64,000 bases of DNA from Mycolicibacterium novocastrense (lineage in GTDB: Bacteria > Actinomycetota > Actinomycetes > Mycobacteriales > Mycobacteriaceae), in contig NZ_BCTA01000036.1 of NCBI RefSeq assembly GCF_001570485.1, forward strand, positions 186,001-250,000. Direction: 5' to 3'. Each line of letters begins with the position of its first letter. The stretch's first letter is position 1. Of the stretch, positions 62,181 through 64,000 are shown piece by piece. Below the pieces are notes generated by a model. The model was not told the origin of the DNA. It saw only the letters and a program-made list of their open reading frames with translations, and made no database searches. Made by a program: the position numbers and the translations under genes.

Positions 62181-63998
62181 TCAGTCCCGTCCCGTCGCGT
62201 GCGCGGCCGCTCGTCGCTCCCTGGCGATCTGTTGCACCGCACCGAGTCCGTTCAACGAAGGCTTGGCCAGTGTCGGCGACTTCGACGCCAGATACACCAG
62301 CGGCCACGTCACCAGGAACACCACGACCACGTCGAGGATCGTGGTCAGACCCAGGGTGAACGCGAAGCCCTTGACCTGTCCGACCGCGAGGACGTAGAGC
62401 ACCGCCGCGGCGAGCAGCGTCACCGCGTTGCCGGACACGATCGTCTTGCGGGCCCTCGCCCAACCGCGGGGCACCGCCGAGCGGAACGAACGCCCTTCGC
62501 GGATCTCGTCTTTGATGCGTTCGAAGAACACCACGAACGAGTCGGCCGTCATACCGATACCGATGATCAGACCGGCGATACCGGCCAGGTCCAGCGTGTA
62601 GCCGATCCACCTGCCGAGAAGCACCAGAATCGCGTAAACCATTGCACCGGAAGCGATCAGCGACAGCGCGGTCAACACGCCCAGCATCCGGTAGTAGAGC
62701 AACGAATACGCCAACACCAACGCCAGGCCGACCGCGCCGGCGATCAGGCCCGCGCGCAGAGACGACAGACCCAATGTGGCGGAGACGGTTTCAGCCTCCG
62801 ACGACTCGAAGGACAACGGCAGCGAACCGTATTTCAGCACGTTGGCCAACTCGCGGGCCGACTGCTGGGTGAACTGGCCGCTGATCTGTGTGCGTCCGCC
62901 CGGGATCGGTTCCCGGATCTCGGGTGCGCTCATCACTTTCGTGTCGAGCACGAACGCGGTCTGCGTCCCGACGTTGGCGGCGGTGAAATCCGCCCACGTC
63001 TTCGCGCCATCGCCCTTGAACTGGAGGTCGACGACGTACTCACCGCGCTGCTGGTCGAGACCGGAGGTGGCGTCCTGGATCTGCTCTCCGTTGATGATCG
63101 ACTTGTCCAGCAGGTACACCTCCCTGCCGTCGGCCGAGCAGGTGATGAGCGGAAGGTTCGGGTCGTCGTTACCCGCGAGAACGTCGTCCTCGTGGCAGCG
63201 GGTGGCTTGGAACTGCAGTGCCAGGATCTGAACCTGCTGATCGGTGCTCTGCCGCAACTGCTTCTCGTCGGCGATGCGCTGCGCCAGCGGAATGTCCTCG
63301 GGTGACGTGGGAGTGGTCGTCGGTTCGGGAGCATCCGGCGCGGGTGTCGGCTCGGGGCTGCCCGGTGTCGGGGGCGGCTCCGGTGCGGGCTGCGCGGGTG
63401 GCTCCTGAGGGTAGGGGCGCGGCTGCGGAGCCGGTGGAGCGGCCGGATCGGCCGGCGGCTGATCACCGGCGGGAGGCTGTTGGCCGGCGGGAGGCTGCTC
63501 ACCGGGGGGCGCTTCGGTTCCCGGCATACCCGGGATCAAGCCCGGCATCCCGGGAATCGGACCGCCCGGAGGTGCGCCTGCCGGCCCCTCCATCGGCGGC
63601 TGCTCGCCCGGCACCTCGGCGGGCATCACATGCACGACCGGGCGGATGTACAGGCGTGCCGTCTGGCCGAGGTTGCGGGCGTCACTGCTCTCGCTGCCGG
63701 GAACGGTGATGACGAGGTTGTTGCCGTCGATGATCACCTCGGAGCCCGACACGCCGAGACCGTTGACTCGGTCGTTGATGATCTGCTGCGCCTGGCCCAA
63801 CGCCTCGCGGGTGGGAGGCGACCCGTCGGGTGTGCGGGCGGTGAGAGTGACGCGGGTACCGCCCTGCAGATCAATGCCGAGTTTGGGTTCGGGCTTCTTG
63901 TCTCCGGTCAGAAAGACCAGGCAGTAGGCGCCGACGAGCAACACCAAAAAGAGCGAGAGGTAGCGGGCAGGGTGCACCGGCGTCGAAGACGATGCCAC
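62181..63998 (-). CDS. secD: Protein translocase accessory subunit SecD
   Basis: A 605-residue membrane protein. Helix 1 at about residues 12-31 is followed by [13 protein letters not shown], the P1 domain with a Pro-rich insertion at about 130-225, and [29 protein letters not shown]. Five C-terminal helices include [21 protein letters not shown] and [49 protein letters not shown]. It uses the proton gradient to pull exported chains. The GTG at 63998 gives [17 protein letters not shown], like M. tuberculosis, so the gene is complete at the window edge. Confidence 0.96.
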   Translation of the reverse strand: MASSSTPVHPARYLSLFLVLLVGAYCLVFLTGDKKPEPKLGIDLQGGTRVTLTARTPDGSPPTREALGQAQQIINDRVNGLGVSGSEVIIDGNNLVITVPGSESSDARNLGQTARLYIRPVVHVMPAEVPGEQPPMEGPAGAPPGGPIPGMPGLIPGMPGTEAPPGEQPPAGQQPPAGDQPPADPAAPPAPQPRPYPQEPPAQPAPEPPPTPGSPEPTPAPDAPEPTTTPTSPEDIPLAQRIADEKQLRQSTDQQVQILALQFQATRCHEDDVLAGNDDPNLPLITCSADGREVYLLDKSIINGEQIQDATSGLDQQRGEYVVDLQFKGDGAKTWADFTAANVGTQTAFVLDTKVMSAPEIREPIPGGRTQISGQFTQQSARELANVLKYGSLPLSFESSEAETVSATLGLSSLRAGLIAGAVGLALVLAYSLLYYRMLGVLTALSLIASGAMVYAILVLLGRWIGYTLDLAGIAGLIIGIGMTADSFVVFFERIKDEIREGRSFRSAVPRGWARARKTIVSGNAVTLLAAAVLYVLAVGQVKGFAFTLGLTTILDVVVVFLVTWPLVYLASKSPTLAKPSLNGLGAVQQIARERRAAAHATGRD

Positions 63999-64000
63999 GT

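Noticed and set aside
1..64000. tRNA, rRNA or CRISPR arrays
   Set aside because: None recognised by conserved words or regular repeats while reading both strands; weak structured RNAs could still be missed without a covariance search.

Overview
The window is a high-GC actinobacterial chromosome segment, almost certainly from a Mycolicibacterium-type (fast-growing) Mycobacterium. Most of it follows the gene order known from Mycobacterium tuberculosis around Rv2552c-Rv2587c: aroE, mltG, ruvX, alaS, a YjbQ-family gene, rarA, the transglutaminase/ATP-grasp genes, aspS, a radical-SAM gene, hisS, an MBL hydrolase, ppiB, rel, apt, a solute-binding lipoprotein, secF and secD. Reading frames are dense, short start/stop overlaps are frequent, and GTG starts are common. 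No rRNA, tRNA or CRISPR array was seen.

Layout. 1-4.7 kb: the minus-strand run alaS-ruvX-mltG-aroE (aroE is cut by the window edge). 4.8-9.2 kb: small conserved genes, an ArsR/SRPBCC pair and rarA. 9.2-11.4 kb: a DUF3097 gene, an SDR and a SnoaL-like gene. 11.5-16.2 kb: a minus-strand operon of circularly permuted ATP-grasp/alpha-E protein, transglutaminase and zinc metallopeptidase. 16.2-22.4 kb: an HxlR regulator divergent from a thiolase, followed by a low-GC island with an AAA+ ATPase and a subtilisin-like protease. This pair resembles the IetAS antiphage system. The island's far edge carries a decayed 3' fragment of a second thiolase. 22.4-33.9 kb: redox enzymes, aspS, a carboxylesterase, two metallopeptidases, an MBL hydrolase and a mycofactocin-type SDR.

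34.0-39.4 kb: a TetR-controlled catabolic block (thioesterase, TetR, amidohydrolase, paired acyl-CoA dehydrogenases). Two near-identical palindromes mark its two promoters. 39.5-42.7 kb: a radical-SAM gene divergent from a HelD/UvrD-like ATPase, with a perfect mycobacterial LexA box between them. 43.4-48.2 kb: a complete urea ABC transporter operon, urtABCDE. It is followed by an IS110-family element (48.3-49.5 kb) whose leading non-coding end can fold as a candidate bridge RNA. 49.6-50.7 kb: a tandem pair of paralogous membrane proteins. 50.8-64 kb: hisS, an MBL hydrolase, then a plus-strand cassette in which two exported cyclophilin-like isomerases flank a stand-alone SecD ectodomain. This is followed by the minus-strand run secD-secF-lipoprotein-apt-rel.

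The most notable items are the AAA+/S8 island with its thiolase scar, the isomerase/SecD-ectodomain/isomerase cassette, the LexA box beside the HelD-like gene, the duplicated TetR operator, and the putative IS110 bridge RNA. Functional names rest on motifs and remembered family features; no database search was possible.
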